56,965 nucleotides of DNA from Chloroflexota bacterium (GTDB taxonomy: Bacteria > Chloroflexota > Anaerolineae > UBA4142), in contig JACRPR010000015.1 of assembly GCA_016223105.1 (NCBI GenBank), positions 1-56,965 of the forward strand, given 5' to 3'. Within the stretch, counting starts at the first letter, position 1, and the number at the start of each line of letters is the position of its first letter. This document shows, piece by piece, positions 8,989-16,872 of this stretch. The position numbers were made by a program, and so were the translations under genes. The notes below the pieces were generated by a model. The model was not told the DNA's origin and ran no database searches. It saw only the letters and a list, made by a program, of their open reading frames with translations.

Positions 8989-9850
8989 TCAACTCGAGGA
9001 CGCGCGTTACATCGTCGGAAGATTTAAGCGAATCATCCAGATATTCGACGAGAAACGCGATGCCGGCGGCAAGCATCAAACCAACGGCGAGACCAAGCAG
9101 AGTATTCGTCGAAGTGCGCGGGCGCACTGGCGCGTTCGGCATTTCCGCCGACGCCGAAACCGTAACCGTATCCACGTACCGCGCCGCGGCGAGTTTGAAA
9201 TCGTTCGTGCTCCGCACTAACACGGCGTACTGGTTTTGCAAATTCGTCAACTCCATTTGCAAACGCAACCGTTCCGTGCGGACAAATTCGGGCGCGGATA
9301 AATTCTTGGGATCATTCGCGTCGCCGAGCGGCGCGAGCGCTTTTTGAGTCTCGTCAATTTTTTTCTTGATTTCGACGACTTGGCGATCCAATTCTTCTTG
9401 CGCCGTCTTGAAACGCGATTGCTGATACTCGTTCAGTTGTTGGTTGAACACATTACCAATTTGATTCGCGATGGCTTGGGCGCGCGCGGGGTTTTCGTCC
9501 TCGACCGACACGCGAATCAATTGCGTATCGCGCACCGCTTGCACGCTCGTCATTCCGATCAACGCGTTGGGCGGGAGCGATAAATTGAGATCGCGCGCGA
9601 CCTGCTCCATCACAACGCGCGAGCGAATTTGCTCAACGTAGGTTGAGGCAAGCCGTTGCGTCGCAAAGACCGCGCTCGATTGATCGCGATAGGGATCCGC
9701 GCCTTGCGAGATCATCAACGTCATCGTGGATTGATAGATCGGCGTGCTGAGAATGCTAAACCCAAACGCCGACACCGCGCCGATGCCCGCGCCCAGCACG
9801 ATCAACCACAACCATTTTCGGACGAGCAAAAGATAATGTTTTAATTCCAC
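8873..9850 (-). CDS. Wzz-type chain-length determinant, N-terminal half of a Wzz-kinase
   Basis: The first membrane helix (about 12-31) is followed by the Wzz motif YQSTMTLMIS, a long periplasmic coiled coil (about 130-215), PNAPVRPRTSTNTLLG and the second helix (about 250-270). The Pro-rich motif before TM2 is typical. The start is GTG at 9850, with AAGGAT upstream and a promoter 50 bp further on. After VTRVLELSVLGNVVRFP the chain reaches APYVEAEF and ends 6 residues later out of frame with the kinase. About 17 bases appear to be missing near 8899-8905 relative to an intact fusion. It is the first gene after the 9.9-kb promoter and controls polymer length. Confidence 0.85.
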   Translation of the reverse strand: MELKHYLLLVRKWLWLIVLGAGIGAVSAFGFSILSTPIYQSTMTLMISQGADPYRDQSSAVFATQRLASTYVEQIRSRVVMEQVARDLNLSLPPNALIGMTSVQAVRDTQLIRVSVEDENPARAQAIANQIGNVFNQQLNEYQQSRFKTAQEELDRQVVEIKKKIDETQKALAPLGDANDPKNLSAPEFVRTERLRLQMELTNLQNQYAVLVRSTNDFKLAAARYVDTVTVSASAEMPNAPVRPRTSTNTLLGLAVGLMLAAGIAFLVEYLDDSLKSSDDVTRVLELSVLGNVVRFPKGTTNPLVALTAPRAPYVEAEFAILDAC

Positions 9851-9896
9851 TGGCGTATCCTTCTGACTAGGATCATGTAGATTGACGATTGGAGCG

Positions 9897-9925
9897 ATTA
9901 TATATCATAACGCGTGAATGACCAA
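9897..9925 (-). promoter_or_regulatory. Promoter for the Wzz/kinase genes
   Basis: On the minus strand TTGGTC (complement of 9920-9925), 17 bp and a perfect TATAAT (complement of 9897-9902) precede the GTG start of Wzz. Confidence 0.6.
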
Positions 9926-9932
9926 ACCTTGT

Positions 9933-9965
9933 AAACCCGAAGGGTTTTCAAAACCCTTCGGGTTT
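9933..9965. repeat. 33-bp perfect palindrome (family F) at the acetyltransferase stop; likely terminator
   Basis: Arms of 16 bp (AAACCCGAAGGGTTTT and its complement) surround one central base. The palindrome encodes the last residues (KPEGF) and the TGA stop of the acetyltransferase gene. With its flanking T/A runs it probably terminates transcription in both directions. Relatives of the same size lie at 19478-19510 and 20342-20377. Confidence 0.8.
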
Positions 9966-10430
9966 TTGCAAGACTCGCGCGGGCACACCGGCGACAATCG
10001 TATCCGGCGGAACATCGCGCGTAACGACCGCGCCCGCGCCGATCATTGCGCGCGCGCCGATCGTCACGCCGCACAAAATCGTCGCGTTAGTGCCGATCGA
10101 CGCGCCGCGCCGGACAAAGGTCGGAATGATTTCCCAATCCGCTTCGGTTTGCAGTGCGCCTTCGCGCGTCGTCGCGCGCGGGTACTTGTCGTTCGTAAAC
10201 ATCACGCCGTGCCCGATGAACACGTCGTCCTCAATCGTTACCCCTTCGCAAATAAATGTGTGGCTCGACACTTTGACGCGCTTGCCGATCCGGACGCCTT
10301 TTTGAATTTCGACGAACGTCCCGATTTTACTTTCGTCACCGATTTCGCAACCGTAGAGATTGACGAACGCGTACAATTTCACATCGCGACCTAGTTTCAC
10401 ATCGGGCGCGATGCGGAGCGTGTCATTCAT
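9948..10430 (-). CDS. Left-handed beta-helix sugar N-acetyltransferase
   Basis: The 160-residue protein is built of hexapeptide repeats (IGTFVEIQKGVRIGKRVKVSS, then GVTIEDDVFIGHGV, IGTNATILCGVTIGARAMIGAGAVV) with a FTNDKYPR loop. This pattern fits WbpD/WlbB-type enzymes that acetylate the 3-amino group of UDP-2-acetamido-3-amino sugars. It overlaps the upstream Gfo/Idh dehydrogenase gene by ATGA; the same pair works consecutively in UDP-2,3-diacetamido-uronate synthesis. The required aminotransferase and UDP-GlcNAc 6-dehydrogenase are not in this window, so the exact sugar is open. Confidence 0.82.
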   Translation of the reverse strand: MNDTLRIAPDVKLGRDVKLYAFVNLYGCEIGDESKIGTFVEIQKGVRIGKRVKVSSHTFICEGVTIEDDVFIGHGVMFTNDKYPRATTREGALQTEADWEIIPTFVRRGASIGTNATILCGVTIGARAMIGAGAVVTRDVPPDTIVAGVPARVLQKPEGF

Positions 10431-11479
10431 GACGCGACCTTTTCTTTGCCGCCGCCGTTGTGTAGCGAACGATCCGCCGATTCAAGCACCTGCACAACCT
10501 TGACGCCCATCTGCGCGTGCGTGCACGTCCAAGGATGCGCGCGCGGACAATCGGAACATTTACCAAAACCGGAACGAACACATTCCACGAACGTTTCGCA
10601 CTCGTCGCGCAGTGGCTCGCGCCATTCGATGGGCACCACCGTTTCGGGTCCGTGCCGGTACGACAAATGAAATTCTTCAAGCGTGTCCGAGTACGGCGGA
10701 ACCTCCACACCCTTGTCGTACAGAATTATTTTATTTTCCGCGATGTCGTCGTACACCAACATTTTTTTACTGCCGACGACCGTGATCCGCCGAATCTTTA
10801 CCGGGTCGAGCCAGGACACGCGCAGGTCGGCGAGAATGTCGTCGCCGAAATGCAAGGTGAGATACGCGACATCGTGCAAGCCGCGCTCTTTTTGCACGCA
10901 CACCGCGCCGCGCGCGCTCACCGCGCTCGGCGCGCGTTCGAGAATGTGCATCAAGATCGAAATGTCGTGCGGCGCGAGATCCCACACCACGTTGATATCC
11001 GGTTGAAACAATCCCAGGTTCACGCGCGTCGCGTTGATGTAATAAATCCGACCCAGTTCGCCGCGCGCGATCAACGCGCGCACCGTTTCGACCGCGCGAT
11101 TGTGTTGGAACGTGTGCCCCACTTTGGCGATCAAGCCCAGCCGCTCCGCCGTCGCCGCGATGTCACGCGCCTGCGCGACGCTCGCGGCGAGCGGTTTTTC
11201 GACCAGGATGTGTTTGCCCGCGCGCAACGCTTCGAGCGCGAGCGAGTGATGCGACGCGACCGGCGTCGCAATCGCGACCGCGTCCACATCGGACGCGAGC
11301 AGATCGCGATAGTCGAGCGTCGCGCACACATTCGGATAGAGTCCGCGCAAATGCGCTAAACGCTCCGCGCGCAAATCCGCAACCCAGGTCAATTCCGCAC
11401 CGGGAATTTCATGGAAATTGCGCGCGAGTTTCGGACCCCAATAACCACAACCGATCACACCGACTTTGATTTTCGACAT
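10427..11479 (-). CDS. Gfo/Idh/MocA-type sugar dehydrogenase (WlbA/WbpB-like)
   Basis: The ATG at 11479 gives MSKIKVGVIGCGYWGPKLARN with the Rossmann GxGxxG. AIATPVASHHSLALEAL and HILVEKPLA contain the conserved EKP, and VGHTFQHNRAV and the PHDISIL segment (His near 185) match dehydrogenases that oxidise C3 of UDP-N-acetyl sugars. The C-terminal CSDCPRAHPWTCTHAQMGV region is Cys-rich, an oddity. Translationally coupled to the acetyltransferase (ATGA), it probably supplies the keto sugar for an amino-sugar branch. An earlier in-frame start overlaps a repeat and was not used. Confidence 0.85.
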   Translation of the reverse strand: MSKIKVGVIGCGYWGPKLARNFHEIPGAELTWVADLRAERLAHLRGLYPNVCATLDYRDLLASDVDAVAIATPVASHHSLALEALRAGKHILVEKPLAASVAQARDIAATAERLGLIAKVGHTFQHNRAVETVRALIARGELGRIYYINATRVNLGLFQPDINVVWDLAPHDISILMHILERAPSAVSARGAVCVQKERGLHDVAYLTLHFGDDILADLRVSWLDPVKIRRITVVGSKKMLVYDDIAENKIILYDKGVEVPPYSDTLEEFHLSYRHGPETVVPIEWREPLRDECETFVECVRSGFGKCSDCPRAHPWTCTHAQMGVKVVQVLESADRSLHNGGGKEKVAS

Positions 11480-11502
11480 TGAAATTTTCCCGCTGTTGAA
11501 AT

Positions 11503-11623
11503 TGTCATGGCGAGCCGCGAAGCGTTTGCGAAGCAATCCCCAACAAGTGAGGTGGAGATTGCTTCGTCGCGCGATCCTTCGACTCCGCTTCGCTCCGCTC
11601 AGGATGCGCTCCTCGCAATGACA
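11503..11623. repeat. Family A palindrome with a second palindrome nested inside
   Basis: The ends TGTCATGGCGAG and CTCGCAATGACA and the inner GAAGCAATC/GATTGCTTC arms match the copy in maf. Inside the right arm (11574-11605) sits an ATCCTTCGACTCC...CTCAGGAT palindrome absent from the maf copy. It lies in the gap between the sugar dehydrogenase and the initiating transferase genes. Confidence 0.85.
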
Positions 11624-11632
11624 GATACCGGA

Positions 11633-13141
11633 TTATCCCGCGCCGCGTCCGCGCAACACCGCGAGCGGCGTTTGCAATAAAATTTTCAAGTCGAGCCACA
11701 CCGATTGATGTTGAATGTACTCCAGGTCCATCCGCACCATTTCATCGAAACTAACCAGGTTGCGCCCGCGCACTTGCCACAAGCCGGTAATGCCGGGAAT
11801 CGCCTCAAACCGCCGCCGATGCCAATCCTGGTATAACTCGACTTCGTACGCAATCGGCGGACGCGGTCCGACCAAACTCATTTCACCGCGCAGAACGTTG
11901 AACAATTGCGGCAATTCGTCAATGCTCGTTTTGCGAATCCACTTGCCGACGCGCGTAATGCGCGGATCGGCTTCGAGTTTGAGCGTGCCGTTGCCATTGG
12001 AACCCACTTGCGCCGGCGTCAGATTTTCCGTGATGAGTCGCGTAATATGCGTCTTGTGTAGCTCGGCATCCGCGTTGACGCGCATCGAACGAAACTTGAA
12101 CATTGCAAACACGCGCCCGTTTTCGCCGATGCGCTCCTGCCGATAAAAAATCGGGCCGGGCGAATCGAGTTTGATCCACAGCGCGACGAGTGCGAGAAGC
12201 GGCGCGATCAAAATTAATCCGACCGCCACTGCCAATGAATCGGACACGCGTTTGATAAATCTTCGCCAGCCGTGAATTCCCGGTTGACCGAGATCAATGA
12301 CCGGGATGCCGCCAAAGCCGTCGAGCGTCGCGCCGGGAAATGAGAGCGCGAACAAATCCGGGATGACATAGACGCGCACGCCGAGTTTGTGGAGTTGGCG
12401 ACAGATCGTGACGAGCCGTTCGTGCGCGTCGAGCGGCAACGCGACAATCGCGTCCTGAATCGCGTACGCCGACTTGACCGCGCTAACCTGATGTAGTGTG
12501 CCGAGCACCGGCACACCGTCAAACGATTTTGCTTCGCACGCGGGATCATCGTCGAGATAGCCGACCACGCGCACGCGCCGCGCGGCATATTTTTTCAACT
12601 GCGCCGCGGCGTTCTGCCCCACCTTGCCCGCGCCGACGACCAGCGCGACACGCTGGGCAACGGAATCGTGATTCGGCAAGCGCAGGCGATACGCATGCAA
12701 CACCACACGCGCGCCGAGCAGGAGCGCAACGTCGAACCCAAAGAAAAGCAAAAACACGACGCGCGAGGTTTCGCGATACGTTAAAAACAAAATCCCCGCG
12801 AGCACGACCATCGCCACGCAGACCGCGAGAAAAACGTTGAGCAATTCCTGGTGGATCGTTTCATTGCGCCGCCCATCGTAAATCGCGAACGAGATAAAAA
12901 AGAGGGGCCACACGATCGCGACGAGCGCAAAAACTTCAAGCGGCACACTTCCGAATTTTAGTTCGGGCTCAATCGTCCCGCCAACCTGAATCCGCAAAGT
13001 CGTCAACAGTTCTGCGATCGGGGTTGGCACGCCGCCGGCTTGGAAACGCAACCAGCCCGCGAGCGCGAGCATCGCGAGCGAGCCGAACGAATCAATCAGA
13101 AAAAAACCGATGATGCGACGCACACTAAATTGCCGAAGCAT
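11633..13141 (-). CDS. Polyprenyl-phosphate sugar-1-phosphate transferase (WbaP/WcaJ type)
   Basis: This 502-residue initiating enzyme would transfer a hexose-1-phosphate from a UDP-sugar to undecaprenyl phosphate. Four N-terminal helices (first 150 residues) are followed by a CoA-binding-like Rossmann domain (VALVVGAGKVGQNAA). A further helix (about 310-330) precedes the catalytic domain with PGPIFYRQERIGENG, FKFRSMR, RKTSIDELPQLFNVLRGEMS, LVGPRPP and PGITGLWQVRGR. Length and order are standard. It is the logical first step of the polysaccharide made by the surrounding genes. Confidence 0.93.
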   Translation of the reverse strand: MLRQFSVRRIIGFFLIDSFGSLAMLALAGWLRFQAGGVPTPIAELLTTLRIQVGGTIEPELKFGSVPLEVFALVAIVWPLFFISFAIYDGRRNETIHQELLNVFLAVCVAMVVLAGILFLTYRETSRVVFLLFFGFDVALLLGARVVLHAYRLRLPNHDSVAQRVALVVGAGKVGQNAAAQLKKYAARRVRVVGYLDDDPACEAKSFDGVPVLGTLHQVSAVKSAYAIQDAIVALPLDAHERLVTICRQLHKLGVRVYVIPDLFALSFPGATLDGFGGIPVIDLGQPGIHGWRRFIKRVSDSLAVAVGLILIAPLLALVALWIKLDSPGPIFYRQERIGENGRVFAMFKFRSMRVNADAELHKTHITRLITENLTPAQVGSNGNGTLKLEADPRITRVGKWIRKTSIDELPQLFNVLRGEMSLVGPRPPIAYEVELYQDWHRRRFEAIPGITGLWQVRGRNLVSFDEMVRMDLEYIQHQSVWLDLKILLQTPLAVLRGRGAG

Positions 13142-13165
13142 TTTTCACCTACCCAGTTTAACAAT

Positions 13166-13339
13166 CGTAAAGCAATTTTCCAAATTGCTTATGCTTTAGA
13201 CTTTATCGGAAATAAATGAATTGATGTGGCGCGGGCTCGCAAAGCGTAGCCCGCATTCGGCGGCTTGGAAAAGCCGCGCCACGTTATTTCCGATAATGTC
13301 TTTTGAATTACACCGGGCAATTTAGAAAATTGCCTTACG
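13166..13339. repeat. Nested composite palindrome containing a family C core
   Basis: From outside in: CGTAA/TTACG ends; inverted copies of a GCAATTTTC hairpin (13171-13189 and 13316-13334); TTATCGGAAATAA and its complement (13203-13215, 13284-13296); and a 57-bp core (13226-13282) with GCGGGCT/AGCCCGC and GGCTT/AAGCC hairpins closed by GTGGC/GCCAC. The core is shared with 46642-46691, but the arms around it are not. Confidence 0.85.
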
Positions 13340-13343
13340 CTAC

Positions 13344-14498
13344 CTACCGATGCCGCGCGAAACCGGCTTCGCGCCACCAGCGCGCGAGATCCAACCAGCC
13401 CAGCCGCGCGGTCGAATTCGATTTGAACGTCGCGCGAAGGTACGCGCGGCTCGGAAACAGATACGCGCCGATAAAACGCGCGCGCGCCGCGACGCTCGGC
13501 GCGACGATCCAATCGGGAATGATGTGATGGCGTTCGGGGCGTCCGGGTGTGAGCCACCACGCCATCAGCCGGCGATCTAACCCGGCGAGTTGAAACGCGC
13601 GCGCGCGTTCAAGCGCGTGCATCGGCACGGGGGTTCCCAAAATCGCCGCCGCGCGATCCAACATCACCGCCAACGCGGGCAACCACAGGCATTGCGCGCC
13701 GATTTGCAAAACCGCGTCCCAGTTCAGTCGCGCGCCAAAATGCAGAACGAGTTGATGCGCGTCCATCAAATCGAGCAAACCGATGTGCCGATGTTTGTAA
13801 ACCGCGTGCGCGGCTTGATGCAATAACCAATCTTCCGCGCTCAACACTAGAGTTTTTTGTTGTTCGATTTCGACCGGCGTCGCGCGCGCCCACACTTGAT
13901 CGTAATTGACGAATCGGCTCGCGAACAGCGGCGCGGTCAACCGCCAATGCACCTCGACCATTTGCGATGCGGGATTCGGCGAGAGCAATTCTTTTTCGAC
14001 GCGAAACTCGCGATCAAAACCAGGTCGCAATTCCGGTTTGCCGCCTTCGCGAAAACCATCGCGCAACAACAACGCGACCGCGCGTTCGGCATCCTCGATT
14101 TTGACGAGCAGATCGATATCCGCCATCGGACGCGCGCCGATTTTGCCGTACACGAACTCGGCGAGCGCGATGCCTTTGAGGACAATCACCGGAATTCCGG
14201 CGGCATTGAATCGCTCCAGCACACGCTTGACCACATCGAACTTGCGAAGATTGCTGGCAAGCGTGTGATGATATGCGCGCGCGAGCCGTTGCCGCGCGCG
14301 ATCGGGAAGCACAAGCGAATTGTGCTTGAGCGCGTCGTACAGCAACGGCGCAACGCGTTCGCGTTCCGCAAGCGCGACGAGCGCATCCCAATCGGCATCG
14401 CCGAGCGCAACCGATTCAGATGCGCCGCGCATCAACGCGATCAATTGCCGATAGCGCGCGTCGTCAATCGAAAAGCCCATCAAATCATTGACATTCAT
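13344..14498 (-). CDS. Nucleotidyltransferase family protein (NTP_transf_5 type)
   Basis: The 384-residue protein resembles the uncharacterised nucleotidyltransferase family often found in polysaccharide and lasso-peptide loci. Visible are GIPVIVLKGIALAE, RPMADIDLLVKIEDAERAV (the D-x-D nucleotidyltransferase metal motif near residue 122), VEVHWRLTAPLF and a helical C-terminus. Substrate is unknown. The ATG at 14498 is the first; an alternative is MGFSID six codons later. It is flanked by palindromic repeats on both sides and is not tightly coupled to its neighbours. Confidence 0.8.
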   Translation of the reverse strand: MNVNDLMGFSIDDARYRQLIALMRGASESVALGDADWDALVALAERERVAPLLYDALKHNSLVLPDRARQRLARAYHHTLASNLRKFDVVKRVLERFNAAGIPVIVLKGIALAEFVYGKIGARPMADIDLLVKIEDAERAVALLLRDGFREGGKPELRPGFDREFRVEKELLSPNPASQMVEVHWRLTAPLFASRFVNYDQVWARATPVEIEQQKTLVLSAEDWLLHQAAHAVYKHRHIGLLDLMDAHQLVLHFGARLNWDAVLQIGAQCLWLPALAVMLDRAAAILGTPVPMHALERARAFQLAGLDRRLMAWWLTPGRPERHHIIPDWIVAPSVAARARFIGAYLFPSRAYLRATFKSNSTARLGWLDLARWWREAGFARHR

Positions 14499-14545
14499 TT
14501 GTGTTTTATTTCAACGGTCGCCAATTATTGCGCGAACAAACTTTT

Positions 14546-14613
14546 CCCACAGATAAAAGTGAACACGGATATTTTGTTTTTTTCTTGCATCCGTGTTCCG
14601 TTGAATCAGTGGG
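14546..14613. repeat. Palindromic element, family E
   Basis: Arms CCCACAGAT...GAACACGGAT and ATCCGTGTTC...CAGTGGG enclose a T-rich loop. A longer relative lies at 28868-28965. Confidence 0.7.
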
Positions 14614-14635
14614 CAGATTTTGGTAAAGGCAATTG

Positions 14636-15742
14636 CTACCGTTTCACAATTTCATTATAAAGCGATTCGTACTGTTCCGCAATCGTATCCCAGTTGAAAT
14701 GTTCGCGCACGTAGGTTTGCGCGCGCAAACCCAGCGCGCGCATTGCGTCCGGGTGATTCAATGCCCAGCGCAATTTTTCCGCGAGATCGTTCACGTCGCC
14801 AGAACGAAAGAACAACGCGCGATCGGGCAGAACAGCGGTGTTCGCCGGAATATCACTGCACACAATCGGCGCGCCGACGGATGCGGCTTCGAGAAGCGTC
14901 ATTGACATCGCCTCGACGAGCGAGGGCAGAACGACAAGTCGGCTGGCTTGCATCAACCCCAAAAGCGCGGGACTCGATTCGACGAACGGGACGAACGTTG
15001 TGCGCGCGTCCGCGCGCGCGCGGAGCGATATTGTATAACCGGAAGAGTCGGAAATGTCGCCAACAAATACAAGCCGGTGATCGCCAACCACCTGGCGAAA
15101 CGCTTCGACGAGCAAGTGCGCGCCTTTGAGTGGAATGAGTCTGCCGCTGACAAACAGCGCGTAATCGCGCGGCGGCAAACGGTGCGCGTCGAGAATCGCC
15201 CGCGCGCCAATCCCATCTATTTCCGGCGCGACATCTATGCCGTTGGGAATGTAGCGAACCGGGCGATGAAACTGCGCGCCGAGTTCCTGCGCGTGCAATT
15301 CTGAAACGCTCGATGCCGCGTCCGACCACCGCGCGAATGGATATTCCATCGCTTGCAAAAGCATCGTTGCCGCGCGTCCCCAGCGATTGCCCGGCGTCAT
15401 TCGTCCGTGCGCGGTCGTCAGCGTCTTAAAGCGCGTTTTCAAAATCGGCAAAACGAAACTCGCTTCGATATTGTGCAGATGGATCAAATCGTAATTGCCG
15501 CGTAAAACGGAATGAAATGCCGCGACGATATTCAAGCTAGTCATCTGCGTAAATTTGCCGGACCCGCACGGCACGCGGATTAAACGAACGTCCGCCGATT
15601 TATAATCGGCGGGCGTGTAACGCGCACTGCAATAAATTGTGATCGCGTGCCGATTTTTCAGCCGCCGCGCCAACGCTTCGACGATGCGCTCCGCGCCGCC
15701 GCGCGCGGGGAGCCCTTTGATGCCGAGATGCGCGATGTTCAC
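14636..15742 (-). CDS. Glycosyltransferase family 4
   Basis: The start is taken as the GTG at 15742 (VNIAHLGIKGLPARGGAER), which overlaps the preceding stop as GTGA. The 368-residue GT-B protein has the N-terminal glycine-rich loop ARGGAERIVEAL, DLIHLHNIEASFVLP, then the nucleotide-sugar domain with FVSGRLIPLKGAHLLVEAF and the E-x7-E region PSLVEAMSMTLLEAAS. It is a close paralogue of the gene immediately upstream, so the two probably arose by tandem duplication and add successive sugars. Confidence 0.9.
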   Translation of the reverse strand: MNIAHLGIKGLPARGGAERIVEALARRLKNRHAITIYCSARYTPADYKSADVRLIRVPCGSGKFTQMTSLNIVAAFHSVLRGNYDLIHLHNIEASFVLPILKTRFKTLTTAHGRMTPGNRWGRAATMLLQAMEYPFARWSDAASSVSELHAQELGAQFHRPVRYIPNGIDVAPEIDGIGARAILDAHRLPPRDYALFVSGRLIPLKGAHLLVEAFRQVVGDHRLVFVGDISDSSGYTISLRARADARTTFVPFVESSPALLGLMQASRLVVLPSLVEAMSMTLLEAASVGAPIVCSDIPANTAVLPDRALFFRSGDVNDLAEKLRWALNHPDAMRALGLRAQTYVREHFNWDTIAEQYESLYNEIVKR

Positions 15743-16872
15743 TGCGGCTTGACCGGCACAAGGTCGCGATAGAGTTGCGCGTACCGATTCGCGATCACAT
15801 CCCACGCATAATCGGTTTGAATGCGCGCCTGCGCCGCGCGCCCTAGCCCAGCCCAGGATTCTCGATTTGCCAAGCCCCATTCTAATTGGCGCGTCAGCGA
15901 TGCGACATTCTCGGATTCGAAATACAACGCGTCATCCAACATCACTTGCCGATTTTCTTCAATGTTACTGCAAATGATCGGAACACCGAGCGATGCGGCT
16001 TCGAGCAATACCATCGCCATCGCTTCGACCAGTGAAGGAAAGATCAAAAAGGTCGCACGCGCCATCAAGCCAAACAGCGTGGCTTGATCTTCGACAAGTG
16101 GTTCAAAGCAGATTCGCGCGCTGGCGATTTGACGCAAATGCGCCGCATAGGACGGAACATGATTCGGATCACCGACGATTAACAACGGGACGTCGGAGGA
16201 TAAACGATTGATCGCTTCAATCGCCAGGTGCGCGCCTTTGGTTGGTTCGATTCGTCCGGCGACGAAAATCGCAAATTGATCGCGAACAAGACCGTGTTTG
16301 TCTAAAATGAGTTGTGCGCTTGCGCGATTGCATTGCGGAGTCTTGGCTACGCCATTCGGAATATGCATGATCGGGCGACCGAACCTGGTTTCAAGATCGC
16401 GCGCATCTTTTTGCGAAACGCTCGTCGCGATATTTGCAAAACGCGCGAATGGAATTTCCATCGCGCGCAGAATTCGTTTCGCACCAAGTCCCCATTTGTC
16501 GCGCCAGTACGCCGAACCGTGACTGGTCGCAATCACCGGATACCGCAGGCGTAACAGCGGCAACACGAAGCTGGCTTCGACGTTGTGTAAATGAATCACA
16601 TCATATCGCCCGCGCAATATCGCATAACACGCGGCAAACAAATCCAGCGAGGTCGCGCGCGAATACTTGCCGCGTAGCGCCGGCATTCGCACGAGCGAAA
16701 CGCCCGGCAATTCAAAATCGGCGGGCGTGTACGCCGCATCGCAATACACTGTCGACGCGATGCTCAAGCCCGGCATTTGCGCGACCAACGCCTCAACCAC
16801 ACGCTCGGCTCCACCGCGCGCCGGCAATCCTTTGATGCCTAGGTAGGCAACGCGTAATTCTGGCGCGCGCAT
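15739..16872 (-). CDS. Glycosyltransferase family 4, paralogue of its downstream neighbour
   Basis: The 377-residue GT-B enzyme begins LRVAYLGIKGLPARGGAERV and contains YDVIHLHNVEASFVLPLL, IPNGV, FVAGRIEPTKGAHLAIEA and PSLVEAMAMVLLEAAS. These blocks line up one for one with the neighbour at 14636-15742. It overlaps that gene by four bases and starts directly after the radical SAM stop codon. It should act on the cytoplasmic face on a lipid-linked glycan. Confidence 0.9.
   Translation of the reverse strand: MRAPELRVAYLGIKGLPARGGAERVVEALVAQMPGLSIASTVYCDAAYTPADFELPGVSLVRMPALRGKYSRATSLDLFAACYAILRGRYDVIHLHNVEASFVLPLLRLRYPVIATSHGSAYWRDKWGLGAKRILRAMEIPFARFANIATSVSQKDARDLETRFGRPIMHIPNGVAKTPQCNRASAQLILDKHGLVRDQFAIFVAGRIEPTKGAHLAIEAINRLSSDVPLLIVGDPNHVPSYAAHLRQIASARICFEPLVEDQATLFGLMARATFLIFPSLVEAMAMVLLEAASLGVPIICSNIEENRQVMLDDALYFESENVASLTRQLEWGLANRESWAGLGRAAQARIQTDYAWDVIANRYAQLYRDLVPVKPQ

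Noticed and set aside
13857-14660. A 267-codon plus-strand frame
   Set aside because: It is antisense to the nucleotidyltransferase gene, has no recognisable domain, and the minus-strand protein has clear catalytic motifs.
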